From the NCBI RefSeq assembly GCF_937980635.1, contig NZ_CALJPG010000009.1, positions 1-64,000 on the forward strand: 64,000 bases of DNA, read 5' to 3'. The notes beneath the pieces are model-generated. The model was not told the origin of the DNA. It saw only the letters and a list, made by a program, of their open reading frames with translations, and searched no databases. This DNA is from an uncultured Campylobacter sp. GTDB lineage: Bacteria > Campylobacterota > Campylobacteria > Campylobacterales > Campylobacteraceae. The translations under genes and the position numbers were made by a program. The stretch's first letter is position 1; each line of letters starts with the position of its first letter. This document shows, piece after piece, positions 39,911 to 53,537 of the stretch.

Positions 39911-41419
39911 ATGAGCTTTTGGACCTATTTTGCAATCGCGATATATTTCGGCGCGCTTATTTTTATAGGTAGGTATTATTATGACAAGAATGCGAGCTTA
40001 AGCGAATATCTGCTCGATAATCGCCGCCTAGGCCCATTTGTAACGGCACTTAGCGCGGGCGCTAGCGATATGAGCGGCTGGATGCTTTTGGGGGTGCCGG
40101 GCGCGATGTTCGCGACGGGAATTTGCAATATCTGGATCGCCCTAGGACTTTGCGTGGGCGCGTGGTGCAATTATAAATTTCTTGCAAAAAGGCTTAGAAT
40201 TTACACCGAGGTAGCAAGCGACAGCGTCACGATCCCCGATTTTTTAGAAAACCGCTTTAAAGACCGCACCAAGACGCTTCGCATCATCTCGGGGCTTTTG
40301 ATCATCATATTTTTTACGCTCTATGTTAGCAGCGGCATCATCGCGGGCGGCAAGACCTTTGAGAGCTTTTTCGGGCTAAATTTCACCTACGGCGCGGTCG
40401 CTACGATCTTAATCGTAGTGTTTTATACCTTTTTCGGCGGATTTAAGGCCGTCGCGATCACGGACGCATTTCAGGGCGCGCTGATGTTTGCGGTGCTTAT
40501 TTTGATCCCTCTGTTCTCTTACCGCGGGCTACAGATCCCTGCGGACAGCTCCTTTTTAGCGCAGGTGCGGCTATACGGCGCGAGCCACCTCGATCTATTT
40601 TACAATCAAAGCTTCTTGGGCGTTTTAGGTCTGCTTGCTTGGGGGCTCGGATACTTCGGGCAGCCGCACATCATAGTGCGCTTTATGGCGATTAGAAGCT
40701 CGCGTAAGCTTGATAGCGCGCGCCGCATCGGAATTTCGTGGATGGTGCTAGGGCTAGTAGGCGCGATGCTTAGCGGTCTGATCGGCTTTGTGTATTTTTC
40801 GCAAAAAGGTCTTAGCATAGACGATCCCGAAAAAATCTTCCTTGAGCTCGGTAAAATTTTCTTTCATCCATTCATTCTAGGCGTCATAATCTCTGCGGTG
40901 CTGGCGGCGATTATGAGCACCATCTCAAGCCAGCTTTTGGTAAGCGCGAGCGCGGTTACGAAGGATTTTATCTTTGCGTTTTATAAAAAAGAGGTGAGCG
41001 AGCGCACGCAGACGCTAAGCAGCCGTATCGCCGTCGTGATCATCGCCGCGCTCGCCGCGATCTTGGCATTCGGCTCAAACGATACGGTGCTAAACGTCGT
41101 CGGAAACGCTTGGGCGGGATTTGGCGCGAGCTTTGGAGCGGTGCTGCTTTTCAGCCTGTATTCTAAAAAAATGAGCGCGCTCTCTGCTTTAGTAGGTATG
41201 CTCGTAGGTGGTATCACGGTCATTTGCTGGATATTATCGGGGCTTTCGGCGATCGTTTACGAGCTGCTGCCGGGCTTTTGCTTTTCGGCGCTTGCGATAC
41301 TGCTCGTAAATCGCTACAACTCCGTGCTCGATAAGATGGCGGATGAGCCCAATGCCGCGCAAATTTCGCAAGAATTTGAAAAGATGAAAGAGCAGAGTTT
41401 AGGAAACAAAAATGGCTAA
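39911..41419 (+). CDS. putP: Sodium/proline symporter
   Basis: A 502-residue sodium:solute symporter of the PutP type with about 13 helices. Motifs: LGPFVTALSAGASDMSGWMLLGVPGA near residue 40-65, VASDSVTIPDFLENRF, TDAFQGALMF, and the Na-site region GYFGQPHIIVRFMAIRS. Proline is a main carbon and energy source for many Campylobacter species. AAAGGAGG lies 4 bases before the ATG. Its end overlaps the next gene by 8 bases. No putA is in the window. Confidence 0.93.
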   Translation: MSFWTYFAIAIYFGALIFIGRYYYDKNASLSEYLLDNRRLGPFVTALSAGASDMSGWMLLGVPGAMFATGICNIWIALGLCVGAWCNYKFLAKRLRIYTEVASDSVTIPDFLENRFKDRTKTLRIISGLLIIIFFTLYVSSGIIAGGKTFESFFGLNFTYGAVATILIVVFYTFFGGFKAVAITDAFQGALMFAVLILIPLFSYRGLQIPADSSFLAQVRLYGASHLDLFYNQSFLGVLGLLAWGLGYFGQPHIIVRFMAIRSSRKLDSARRIGISWMVLGLVGAMLSGLIGFVYFSQKGLSIDDPEKIFLELGKIFFHPFILGVIISAVLAAIMSTISSQLLVSASAVTKDFIFAFYKKEVSERTQTLSSRIAVVIIAALAAILAFGSNDTVLNVVGNAWAGFGASFGAVLLFSLYSKKMSALSALVGMLVGGITVICWILSGLSAIVYELLPGFCFSALAILLVNRYNSVLDKMADEPNAAQISQEFEKMKEQSLGNKNG

Positions 41420-42755
41420 CGTAAAGTGCCCGCACTGCGGCTCTCAGGTCGATATAGACGAGGCGCTGCAACGCGATATCAAGGCTAAATTTGAAGATGA
41501 AATTTTGCAGCAGAAGCGAAAGTGGCAACAGCAGCAAAACGAAGCTACGCTTAAATTTGAAGCCGAGATCGCCGCTAAGCGCGAGGAGTACGCGAAGCAT
41601 CTGGCGCAACTACAAGCAAAGGAAAATGCCTTTGAGCAGCGCGTAAAAGCGGCGACCGATTCCGCGCTAAACAGCGAGCGGGAGAAAATTTTAGCGCTTG
41701 CGAAATCTCAGATCGAGAGCGAAAACGCGGCGAAATTTGAAATTTTACAAAAGGAGCTGCAAGAAAAATCGCAAAGAATTTCCGAGCTAAATTTAATCAA
41801 GGCCGAAATGGAGGCGCAAAAGCGTAAATTTAGTGAGCTTGAAGCCGAGAATAAGGCCAAATCCGAGATCGAGCTAACCAACCGCGTAAACCAAGAGCGC
41901 GAGCGGCTTTCGAAGCAAATTTCGCAGGAAAACGAGCTGAAATTCCGCCAAAAAGATGAGCAGATCCAAAGCCTAATCGGCCAAATAAACGAGCTTAAGC
42001 GTCGCTCGGAAGTGGGCTCGCAGCAGCTTCAGGGCGAGGTGCAGGAGCTCGCGCTGCAGGAGTATCTGCGACTAAACTTTCCTTTAGACGAGATAGATGA
42101 GGTCAAAAAGGGCGCACGCGGCGCAGACTGCGTGCAGATGGTGCATACGAGGGAGTTTGCGGGCTGCGGTAAAATTTTATACGAGAGCAAGCGCACGAAA
42201 AGCTTCGAGCCTAAATGGATCGACAAACTCAAAGACGATATGATAGGCGAGGGCGCGCAGATCGGCGTTATCGTCACCGAGCAGATGCCGCCTCACAGCC
42301 CTAGGCTGCATCAAGCGCCGAGCGATGCTAGCATCTGGATCTGTTCGTTTGAGGAATTTAAGGGGCTTTGCGCCGTCTTGCGCGAACACGTCGTGGCGCT
42401 TGCGTTTGCCAAAAGATCGGGGCAAAATCAAGATAGCAAAACGGCGATGCTCTACGACTATCTGACCTCGCCCGAGTTTGCAAACCAGATAAAGACGATC
42501 GTTTCGGCATTCGTCGGCATGCAAGAGAGCCTAAATAAGGAGCGCAACGCGATGGAGCGCATCTGGAAACAGCGCGAAAAACAGATCGCGCGTGCTCGAG
42601 ACGGCGCGATCGCGATGCACGCAAGCATCAGAAGCATCGCAGGAAACGGTGTAGCACAGCTGGAGGATGTCGATGAAATTTTAAGCCTCGAGGCGATTGC
42701 GGCAGAGGGCGAAGCGGACGCGCTTCAAGGCCAAGACGGCGACGAGACGCCATAG
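41412..42755 (+). CDS. DUF2130 protein: zinc-knuckle-like start, coiled coil, nuclease-like C-terminus
   Basis: 447 residues. The N-terminus has CPHCGSQVDID, a small zinc-ribbon-like motif. Residues about 20-200 are a long Glu/Lys/Gln-rich coiled coil. The C-terminal DUF2130 domain (from LQGEVQELALQEYLRLNFP) contains KGARGADCVQMV and GKILYESKRTKSFEPKWIDKL, which together look like a PD-(D/E)XK active site (ADC, ESK). Function is unknown in general. It overlaps putP by 8 bases, so it is translated from the same message. Confidence 0.85.
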   Translation: MANVKCPHCGSQVDIDEALQRDIKAKFEDEILQQKRKWQQQQNEATLKFEAEIAAKREEYAKHLAQLQAKENAFEQRVKAATDSALNSEREKILALAKSQIESENAAKFEILQKELQEKSQRISELNLIKAEMEAQKRKFSELEAENKAKSEIELTNRVNQERERLSKQISQENELKFRQKDEQIQSLIGQINELKRRSEVGSQQLQGEVQELALQEYLRLNFPLDEIDEVKKGARGADCVQMVHTREFAGCGKILYESKRTKSFEPKWIDKLKDDMIGEGAQIGVIVTEQMPPHSPRLHQAPSDASIWICSFEEFKGLCAVLREHVVALAFAKRSGQNQDSKTAMLYDYLTSPEFANQIKTIVSAFVGMQESLNKERNAMERIWKQREKQIARARDGAIAMHASIRSIAGNGVAQLEDVDEILSLEAIAAEGEADALQGQDGDETP

Positions 42756-43469
42756 CAGCATGCGGACAGATCGCGGCTATGGCGAGAGCACGAAGCGAGT
42801 TTGCAGTGCGAGGAGCTTGCGTCGTGAGGCCGAAATTTCGTAAAGTGGCGTGATATTTGTCTACGGGCAAGCGGTGCGAAATTTCAAGAAGTAATTGCCG
42901 TATGCTTTTGAGTTTGCGAGGTTGGAATTTTGCTTGCGAATTTTATCTCGGCAGAAATATGCCGCACTGTGTAGCGTGTAAAATTTTAAATTCATAATTA
43001 AGGAAGTGCTTCACGTCGCGAAAATTTGATTTGGAATTTCTATCTTGTATCTCAATTAGGAAGATTTTACACTAAAAGCTATAGCAAAATTTTAAGAATT
43101 CACTTTGTTGTACCGTAAAAATTTTAAAATTTTGGTTCGCAAAATTCATAAAAATTTATAAAATTTTATCATCAAAATTTTAAAATTCCTAACCTTTTCA
43201 AAATAAATTTTAAATTTTGTAAACACTCTTGCCGCAGTTATTTGCATACTAAAATTTTATCGATGAAAAGCGTTTGTTGCCAATCGTTAAACCCCACCCC
43301 TTATCATTCCGTAGTTGTTTTGCGCATGGGAAATTTTGTGCGCACAAGACTCGTTTCGTGCGGCATAGCGTGCAGGCCGCATCAAATCGCCGCAAAAGCA
43401 ATGGTAGGCTGTGCAACGTCTGTAACGGGCGGTTTGCTTGATTTACATAAATTTATAAAGAGGTAAAAT
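42756..43469. other. Mostly gene-free stretch
   Basis: 714 bases. The middle (about 42,950-43,220) is very rich in A+T and in AAAATTTTA words. The right end holds a doubtful 74-codon frame (43242-43466). Confidence 0.55.
43242..43466 (+). CDS. Doubtful small Cys-containing ORF
   Basis: 74 codons ending just before the YccF/pilin-like gene; an alternative start is ATG 43263. It contains several Cys (SVCCQS, VSCGIACRP, VGCATS) and no membrane helix. No ribosome site is convincing and no family is recognised. Its stop overlaps the ribosome site of the next gene. It may be a remnant. Confidence 0.25.
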   Translation: MHTKILSMKSVCCQSLNPTPYHSVVVLRMGNFVRTRLVSCGIACRPHQIAAKAMVGCATSVTGGLLDLHKFIKR

Positions 43470-44126
43470 ATGCGTATTCTAGGCAACATTATTTGGTTTT
43501 TTGTGGGAGGTTGGATCCTTGCTATCTTGACCTATTTGTCGGGTTTAATCCTTAACCGTTTGAGTCGGACTGCTCCTGCGGGATTAGGTTTTATGGAATA
43601 CGGCAAATTTCTATTTTTGCCCTTCATCAACGACATGGCGCGCAAAAATAAAAGCTCGCTTACCGTCGCCGCAAAGTCGCTACAAAACTGCGAATATGAC
43701 GTAGCGCCCCAAAAAGTGTCCGTATCGAAGGTAATAGCTACAGTATGCATCGTAGCGATCGCTTTACCTGCAGTAGCGGCTGCGCTACCTGGGGTAGCTA
43801 CTAGAGATGATGCGGAGATTTCTAAGTTGGCGACAAATTTAATGACCGTTGAAAGCGATATAAGTTCTTACTATACAGCTACTGGTAAATTTGATAATTT
43901 TTCAGCTATGACTAACGTTCCATTAGAGCCTAACGGAGCAAATTCGGCGTATCTAATGGGCGCGAATATCCACAAATGCTTCATAATCAGCTTGGATGCC
44001 AAAAAGAAAACCATCATCATAGAAAAAGGCCCCGATGCCGAAAATAATATCTGCCGGGGAGCGTATGAATTACCGGGCATCCCTAAAATGCTATCGGAGC
44101 CTATTAGCGTAAAAAAGAGTTATTAA
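43470..44126 (+). CDS. YccF-like membrane domain joined to a pilin-like periplasmic domain
   Basis: 218 residues. Residues 1-60 (RILGNIIWFFVGGWILAIL.., then FMEYGKFLFLPFINDM) resemble one YccF repeat, an inner-membrane domain of unknown role. A polar stretch follows. Then comes a second helix (VIATVCIVAIALPAVAAALPG) leading into DDAEISKLATNLMTVESDISSYYTATGKF and a beta-rich end with two Cys (HKCFII, NICRGAYELPG). That second half is laid out like a type II/IV pseudopilin: long N-terminal helix, then a small disulfide domain. It has no prepilin cleavage site. AGAGGT precedes the ATG. I know no described protein with this combination. Confidence 0.65.
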   Translation: MRILGNIIWFFVGGWILAILTYLSGLILNRLSRTAPAGLGFMEYGKFLFLPFINDMARKNKSSLTVAAKSLQNCEYDVAPQKVSVSKVIATVCIVAIALPAVAAALPGVATRDDAEISKLATNLMTVESDISSYYTATGKFDNFSAMTNVPLEPNGANSAYLMGANIHKCFIISLDAKKKTIIIEKGPDAENNICRGAYELPGIPKMLSEPISVKKSY

Positions 44127-44380
44127 TTTACGCGATTTAAGAGTGGATTAGATTATCATGGCGGATTTAAGAGCCGGAATTTATATAAATTTTGTCTTAA
44201 ATTTACGCCGCCTTGTGCGCACGAAAGTGATCTAATCGGAAATCAGATAAAGTTGCGCGCTTTGGTGTGAAATTTAGCCACGATTTAAGTGGGCCTAAGT
44301 TCCATAAAATTACGCGGTTAGAATTTTAACGCCGTTTTAAGATTATTTTTGTAAAATCACATTTCTTTTTTACCGCTGGC

Positions 44381-44457
44381 GGGCTCATAGCTCAGTTGGT
44401 TAGAGCATCCGGCTCATAACCGGATGGTCCTAGGTTCAAGTCCTAGTGAGCCCACCA
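44381..44457 (+). tRNA. tRNA with CAT anticodon (elongator Met, or Ile2 with lysidine)
   Basis: A complete 77-base cloverleaf with encoded CCA. The acceptor arms are GGGCTCA (44381-44387) and TGAGCCC (44447-44453). The D arm is AGCTCAGTTGGTTAGAGC, the anticodon stem TCCGG/CCGGA carries the loop CTCATAA (anticodon 44415-44417), and the T arm is TAGGTTCAAGTCCTA. It does not look like initiator Met (no C1:A72 mismatch). The CGGCTCATAACCG anticodon arm resembles bacterial tRNA-Ile2 genes as much as elongator Met. Confidence 0.93.
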
Positions 44458-44706
44458 CCACAAAATTTCGGCTTTTCACTACATCAAAATCCGCAAAATT
44501 CTATAAATTTCATGCGTCGTTTTTCCTTTGAAATTCTGCTTCATAACTTCAAAAGACAAAGCCTGTCGCATAATTTCAGCTTTAAAATGCAGTTAAGCTT
44601 GTGATCGAATTTTCAAATTTAACTTTCATTTGGCGACTGATTAAATTTTATTTTATGGCAAGTTGCGGTAGAATTCCGTTAAAATTCTTAGTGCAGGGGG
44701 ATGTCC

Positions 44707-46017
44707 ATGTCAGAAAATCAAACGAAAAAAGGCGGAATTTTAGCTTTTTATTTTAACTCAAGCTTGCTTTGGCGCATCATTATCGCTTTAGTGTTGGGCT
44801 CTGCGATCGGTATGTTACTACCTAAAAATATGCCGGTGGGTGATACCACGTGGGTGGCGATTTTAACGCCTTTGGGAGATCTTTTTGTGAGACTTTTAAA
44901 GATGATTATGGTGCCGATCATCATCTGCTCGCTCATCGTAGGCACGAGCAGCATCTCGCCCGCGCACCTTGGCAAAGTAGGCGTTAAGGCGATCATATTT
45001 TACGCTATAACGACGCTTTTTGCGATCATCATCGGCCTAGCGTGTGCGTTTATATTTTCTCCAGGTAGCGGGCTTGATCTAAGCGATGCGTCCAAGGCCG
45101 TCGAGAAGGCAGCAAACGCGCCTAGTATGAGTAAAATTTTGCTTAATATAATTCCTACGAATCCTTTTGATTCCATAGCCAAAGGCGAAATTTTGCCGAT
45201 CATAGCGTTTTGCTTATTTTTTGGCGTAGGGCTTGCGTTTTGCCGCGATAGTAGCGACGCACGTATTAAAAATTCCGCTGATACGGTTTATAATTTTTTC
45301 GACGGAATGAGCGAGATTATGTTTAAAGTCGTGCACTGGGTAATGCAATACGCACCAATCGGCGTTTTTGCGCTAATGTTTGTAGTGTTTAATAAAAGCG
45401 GTATCGAGGCTTTCAGCTCGCTGCTAAACGTCACGATTACCCTATACGTGGGACTTGCGATCCAAGTATTTGCGGTTTATTGCGTTATTTGTATGCTTAT
45501 CGGAGTTAGCCCGATTAAATTCCTTAAAAAAGTGCGCCCGCCGATGCTTACGGCTTTTGTTACCCGCAGCTCCAACGGTACGCTTCCTATTACGATGCAG
45601 ACCGCCGAAGATATGGGAATTCCAAAGGCGATCTACGGCTTTGTTTTACCCGTGGGTGCTACGGTGAATATGAACGGTACGACCGTATATTTGGGCGTGT
45701 GCACGCTCTTTATCGCTAATGCTTGCGGTATCGATCTAAACAGCAGCCACTACCTCACGATCATCATCACTTCGATGCTCGCGGCGATCGGAACTGCCGG
45801 AGTTCCGGGAGCTGGTGCGCTGATGCTGCTTTTAGTGCTCGAATCTATCGGCGTCAAGGTAAGCGGTAATGTAGCGATCGCTTACGGAATGATTTTAGGC
45901 ATTGACGCAATTTTGGATATGGGGCGAACTTCGATGAACGTAACGGGCGATGTCGTAGCCTCGATCTACGTCGCAAAGAGCGAAAACGAAATGGATATGA
46001 GTAAGTGGGAAAATTAG
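44707..46017 (+). CDS. Dicarboxylate/amino-acid:cation symporter (DAACS family)
   Basis: 436 residues, with eight helices and two re-entrant loops typical of GltP/SstT/DctA-type carriers. The serine-rich loop motif is TRSSNGTLPITM near residue 278, NMNGTTVYLGV follows, and the second loop is TAGVPGAGALMLLLVLESIG with DMGRTSMNVTGD at the substrate/Na site. Substrates could be aspartate, glutamate, serine or C4-dicarboxylates. The ATG at 44707 is preferred to the one at 44701, because GGGGG ends directly before 44701 and is well spaced for 44707. The next gene is an aspartate racemase, which favours aspartate as a substrate. Confidence 0.88.
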   Translation: MSENQTKKGGILAFYFNSSLLWRIIIALVLGSAIGMLLPKNMPVGDTTWVAILTPLGDLFVRLLKMIMVPIIICSLIVGTSSISPAHLGKVGVKAIIFYAITTLFAIIIGLACAFIFSPGSGLDLSDASKAVEKAANAPSMSKILLNIIPTNPFDSIAKGEILPIIAFCLFFGVGLAFCRDSSDARIKNSADTVYNFFDGMSEIMFKVVHWVMQYAPIGVFALMFVVFNKSGIEAFSSLLNVTITLYVGLAIQVFAVYCVICMLIGVSPIKFLKKVRPPMLTAFVTRSSNGTLPITMQTAEDMGIPKAIYGFVLPVGATVNMNGTTVYLGVCTLFIANACGIDLNSSHYLTIIITSMLAAIGTAGVPGAGALMLLLVLESIGVKVSGNVAIAYGMILGIDAILDMGRTSMNVTGDVVASIYVAKSENEMDMSKWEN

Positions 46018-46045
46018 CCAAAGTAAAATTTAGAAAGGACGAGCT

Positions 46046-46726
46046 ATGAAAAGAGTTGGGATTATCGGCGGAATGGGACCTTTGGCAAGTGCGGATCTGT
46101 ATATGAAGATCATAGAAGAGACTGCTGCGGGCAGCGATCAAGAAAATATTCCGCTTGTAATCGATAGCTATCCGCAGATCGAAGATCGCACGGCATTTAT
46201 CTTAGGCAAAGGTGAAAATCCGCTTCCGCGCCTAAGCGAGAGCGCTGTTAGACTCAAAAATGCAGGCTGCAAGGCGTTTGCGATGGCGTGCAACACGGCG
46301 CATTTTTTTGCAGACGATGTAGAAGCTGCGGCGGAAATCCCGCTAATTCATATCGCCGAGGTTACCGTAAAAGCGATCCGTAAAAATTATCCAAATGCCC
46401 ATAAAATCGCTGTACTAGCCACTATCGGTACAAAAAAAGCTAAAATTTACGACGATCCGCTCAAAGAAGCGGGGCTAATCAGCGTGGAGCTTGGCGAAGA
46501 AAATCAAGCGGTTTTGATGGATTGTATCTACAAAGGCGTTAAGGCGGGCAAGACTGCCGAATACGTGGGGGCTTTTGAGAATTTGTTAGGCAAAATCGAT
46601 GCTGATATTTACGTCGTTGCCTGCACCGAGCTGCCGCTATTTTTGCCGTTAATCAAAAGCGATAAAATTTTCGTCGATCCTACTAGAGAGCTTGCTAAAG
46701 CGATCGTGGAATTCTCAAGATCATAG
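46046..46726 (+). CDS. Aspartate/glutamate racemase family protein
   Basis: 226 residues with the two catalytic cysteines of PLP-independent aspartate racemases: FAMACNTAHFF (Cys about 82) and VVACTELPLF (Cys about 193). The start is KRVGIIGGMGPLASADLYMKI. AAAGGA lies 7 bases before the ATG. It is 28 bases after the symporter and likely co-transcribed. D-aspartate as product is inferred from the family; a hydantoin-racemase-like role is less likely given the MACNTAH context. Confidence 0.87.
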   Translation: MKRVGIIGGMGPLASADLYMKIIEETAAGSDQENIPLVIDSYPQIEDRTAFILGKGENPLPRLSESAVRLKNAGCKAFAMACNTAHFFADDVEAAAEIPLIHIAEVTVKAIRKNYPNAHKIAVLATIGTKKAKIYDDPLKEAGLISVELGEENQAVLMDCIYKGVKAGKTAEYVGAFENLLGKIDADIYVVACTELPLFLPLIKSDKIFVDPTRELAKAIVEFSRS

Positions 46727-47047
46727 AGCTGTAAGGCTTTGCAGGCGGAATTCTAAACCGCAAAATTTTATGATGACTTAAGTCGTGGAATTTTGCGGAA
46801 TTATATTGAACCAAAATTTCATCGAGGTGAAATTTTACGATAGCAAAATTTCATCACAGCATTTTAAGCTTAAAATTTGGTCAAAATTTAATCCGCAAGA
46901 TCCAGAATGTAAAACCTCCGAAGTAAAATTCCCTAACAAAATTTACTCGTAAAATTTCACGCTGAAATTTAAGCTAAAATTCCATTAAATTTGACCGTTT
47001 CTAAAGCCCGAATTTAATATAATCGCTCCAACAGAAAAAGGATCAAA
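46727..47047. other. Intergenic region rich in AAATTT words, dnaE promoter
   Basis: 321 bases with no gene. At least ten AAAATT-type words occur, partly at 12-15 base spacing. The right end carries TATAAT (47018-47023) and AAAAGGA for dnaE. Confidence 0.6.
47018..47023 (+). promoter_or_regulatory. Candidate -10 box for dnaE
   Basis: TATAAT in GAATTTAATATAATCGC, 25 bases before the ATG at 47048. Confidence 0.5.
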
Positions 47048-51181
<4,134 letters not shown>

Positions 51182-51986
51182 GTGCGGCTCTTTCGTCGCG
51201 CTGGATCGGTTAAATTTTATTCTTGTCCGCTCTGCACGTAAGTAGCTTTTGGCATCGCAAACAGTCATAGTTTTTTGGCGCGGCCGAGATAATAAAGTAA
51301 GGTGGTTTTCGACAACCCAGGCTTGCTTAGCATAAAATTCTATTGTGCTGCACGCAAGAACTAAAACCACGCAGATCGTCCGTGATATATAAATTTATTG
51401 CGTTTATAGCGGCGGAATTTTATTGTGCTCTCAATTTACAAAAATATAGACTGCCTCTGCTTCATTGCGTTGGTAAGGCTTGTGATATGCCGCTTGTATT
51501 TCCGTAATGACAGCTCGCTTTCATGCTTCAGCAGAGCGTAGTTTGTCGTCGCGGTAGTTTGCTGTCGGTTCGACAAACGGTATGCGCGCTTTCAAATTTA
51601 AAGCTAAAATTTTGCGAAGTTTTGCTTTGGCATATCTCTGCGCGTAGCGTAAAATTTTACCGCGCGAAATACAGAGTGGGATTTTGGAATTTTAAAATTC
51701 TACGCTGCGGAGGTTTGTGTTTTGAAATTTCGCGAGCTGTAAATTTAGGCTAAATTTTAAAATTTGTAGCGACAGAATTTTAAAATTTTACGCTGTATGG
51801 CTAGGTAAAGTGCCTACGCTTCTTGATAAATCAATTGTTTAAATTTAATCGGTGCGGTTGGTTGCTGCCGTAAAATTCTATACGCAGCAGCGGTTTTTTA
51901 AACGACAGCGCGCCAAAGTGGTGATGATTCTCACGCAAAATATGCCGCGCCTGCCGCAAGCACTGCGTGGCAGGGCAAGCGAGCAT
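51182..51986. other. Gene-free stretch of about 0.8 kb
   Basis: No convincing gene. There are many AAATTTTA words from about 51,590 to 51,860 and a GC-rich end before hisG. No clear terminator for dnaE or hisG was found. Confidence 0.55.
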
Positions 51987-52598
51987 TTACGCGATCGTGC
52001 GGGCTAGTTTATCTCTTAAATTTAAAATTTCATCGCGCTTTAGCACGAAGCTGTTTTTGTTGGCGATGAGGTGCGCCGAGCTTTGCATTATGGTTTCTGC
52101 GGGTTGCAGCCCGTTTTGCTTCATCGTAGCGCCGGTCTCCACGACATCGACGATAGCGTCGGCAAGCCCTATGAGCGGGGCTAGCTCGATCGAGCCGTAG
52201 AGTTTGATGATATTTACGGCGACGGCCTTGGAGGCGAAGTATTCGCGAGTGATGTTGGGCATTTTCGTAGCGATCTTAAGGCTCGGAGCGCCGTAGTTTA
52301 GCTGAGTGCCCGCATGTACGCCCACACAGACGCGGCATTTTCCGATTTTAAGATCGAGCAGCGTAAGTACGTCGGGGCGATGCTCCTCAAGCACGTCAAG
52401 CCCCACTACGCCGATATCCGCCGCACCGCCCATAACGTAAGTAGGGATATCTTGGTTGCGGACGTAGAGGAATTTAAAATCGCCCTCTTGCATTATGAGT
52501 TTGCGATCCTCAAAGGCAAAATCAAGCCCGAAGATGGTTTTGAAAATTTTAAGTGTATCGTCGGCTATACGGCCTTTCGGTAGCGCTATGGTTATCAT
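51987..52598 (-). CDS. hisG: ATP phosphoribosyltransferase, short form
   Basis: A 203-residue catalytic subunit of the first histidine-synthesis step. Motifs: ITIALPKGRIADDTLKIF at the start, VRNQDIPTYVMGGAADIGVVGLDVL and the PRPP-binding region IVDVVETGATMKQNGL near residue 155. It is the short form, lacking the C-terminal regulatory domain; short HisG normally works with HisZ, which is not in the window. It overlaps coaX by 4 bases and is the last gene of a five-gene minus-strand operon. Confidence 0.93.
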   Translation of the reverse strand: MITIALPKGRIADDTLKIFKTIFGLDFAFEDRKLIMQEGDFKFLYVRNQDIPTYVMGGAADIGVVGLDVLEEHRPDVLTLLDLKIGKCRVCVGVHAGTQLNYGAPSLKIATKMPNITREYFASKAVAVNIIKLYGSIELAPLIGLADAIVDVVETGATMKQNGLQPAETIMQSSAHLIANKNSFVLKRDEILNLRDKLARTIA

Positions 52599-53215
52599 GC
52601 GAGCCCCTTTTTTGCGATCAAGCTTACCATCGATTTAAAGATCAGATCCTTTTCAAAGATCGAGTTGCGAAAATACCGCATTAGATAGGCTCCGTCGCCG
52701 CCCGTGAAGTAAATTTTATTATTGCCCGCGATGTTTTCGATCGTAAGCACGATAGGCTTTAAAATCCCGTAGTTTACGGCGTTTACGGTCTTTTGCGGTA
52801 GCGGGTCCAGATCGATATTGGTTGAAAGCGTGACATCCAGCACGGGCGCGATGCTCGCGAAAGATTTTAAAAGTGTGCCGATACCGGGCATTATAAATCC
52901 GCCTAGGTGCGAGCCTTTAAACATCAAATCCACGGTGATTGCGCTGCCCGCATCGACGACGACGCCCGTCGTCACCGCCGAGCACGCCGCTATGCGGTCG
53001 ATCCCAAGCCCACGGTAGGCGGTTTTTAGCTCAAAGTGCGGTGCCAGATCAACAAGCAGAGGGTTTTTTAGCTTTTTTTTCACACTATCATTGACGCTAA
53101 TGAAAAAAATTTGCTCCCTCGGCTCGTACCTCATAAACTCCGCTACAGGCATACTTTGCGTTACGCCGCCTTTATAAAATTTAACCCTGGAATTTCCTAC
53201 GTCACACAAAAGCAT
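52595..53215 (-). CDS. coaX: Type III pantothenate kinase
   Basis: A 206-residue ASKHA-fold kinase for the first step of coenzyme A synthesis. Motifs: LLCDVGNSRVKFYKGG (phosphate 1), YRGLGIDRIAACSAV (pantothenate site, GxDR), GVVVDAGSAITVDLMF (phosphate 2, catalytic Asp) and GGFIMPGIGTLLKSF. It is shorter than many CoaX proteins (about 250) but complete in motifs, as in other Campylobacter. It overlaps its upstream neighbour by 14 bases and hisG by 4. Confidence 0.92.
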   Translation of the reverse strand: MLLCDVGNSRVKFYKGGVTQSMPVAEFMRYEPREQIFFISVNDSVKKKLKNPLLVDLAPHFELKTAYRGLGIDRIAACSAVTTGVVVDAGSAITVDLMFKGSHLGGFIMPGIGTLLKSFASIAPVLDVTLSTNIDLDPLPQKTVNAVNYGILKPIVLTIENIAGNNKIYFTGGDGAYLMRYFRNSIFEKDLIFKSMVSLIAKKGLA

Positions 53216-53537
53216 AGAGGCTAAATCCGTTTTCTTTTAAAAATTTCGCGCTTTTAGAGCACATCTGCGAGTTGTAAAACAGCACGCGCTTTTTCACGAC
53301 CTTGCCTAGGCTTGCGCTAATGTCGCTTGCGAGCGAGAGTAGAAATTCCGCATCGCGCATTACAAAGCGAGATTTTGCGTCGCGCATAAACAAAAGGACG
53401 TTGTAGCTTTTCAGATCCACGCCAAAATACGCGCCGTATGATCGTGAGCGCGTGAAGCTAGCGATATCTAGCATTTGGAATTTTTGAAGCAAAAGGTCTT
53501 CGCGAACGCAAAGTTTTGAAATTTTATCTAGCATCAA
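53202..53537 (-). CDS. Small conserved-looking protein of the coaX operon, unknown function
   Basis: 111 residues with no signal or membrane helix. It reads as a compact alpha/beta domain: MLDIASFTRSRSYGAYFGVDLKSYNVLLFMRDAKSRFVMRDAEFLLSLA.., ending KKRVLFYNSQMCSKSAKFLKENGF. It overlaps the bamB-like gene and coaX by 14 bases each, so its translation is tied to both. A gene at the same place exists in C. jejuni (Cj0395c, from memory), which supports it being real. Confidence 0.75.
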   Translation of the reverse strand: MMLDKISKLCVREDLLLQKFQMLDIASFTRSRSYGAYFGVDLKSYNVLLFMRDAKSRFVMRDAEFLLSLASDISASLGKVVKKRVLFYNSQMCSKSAKFLKENGFSLYAFV

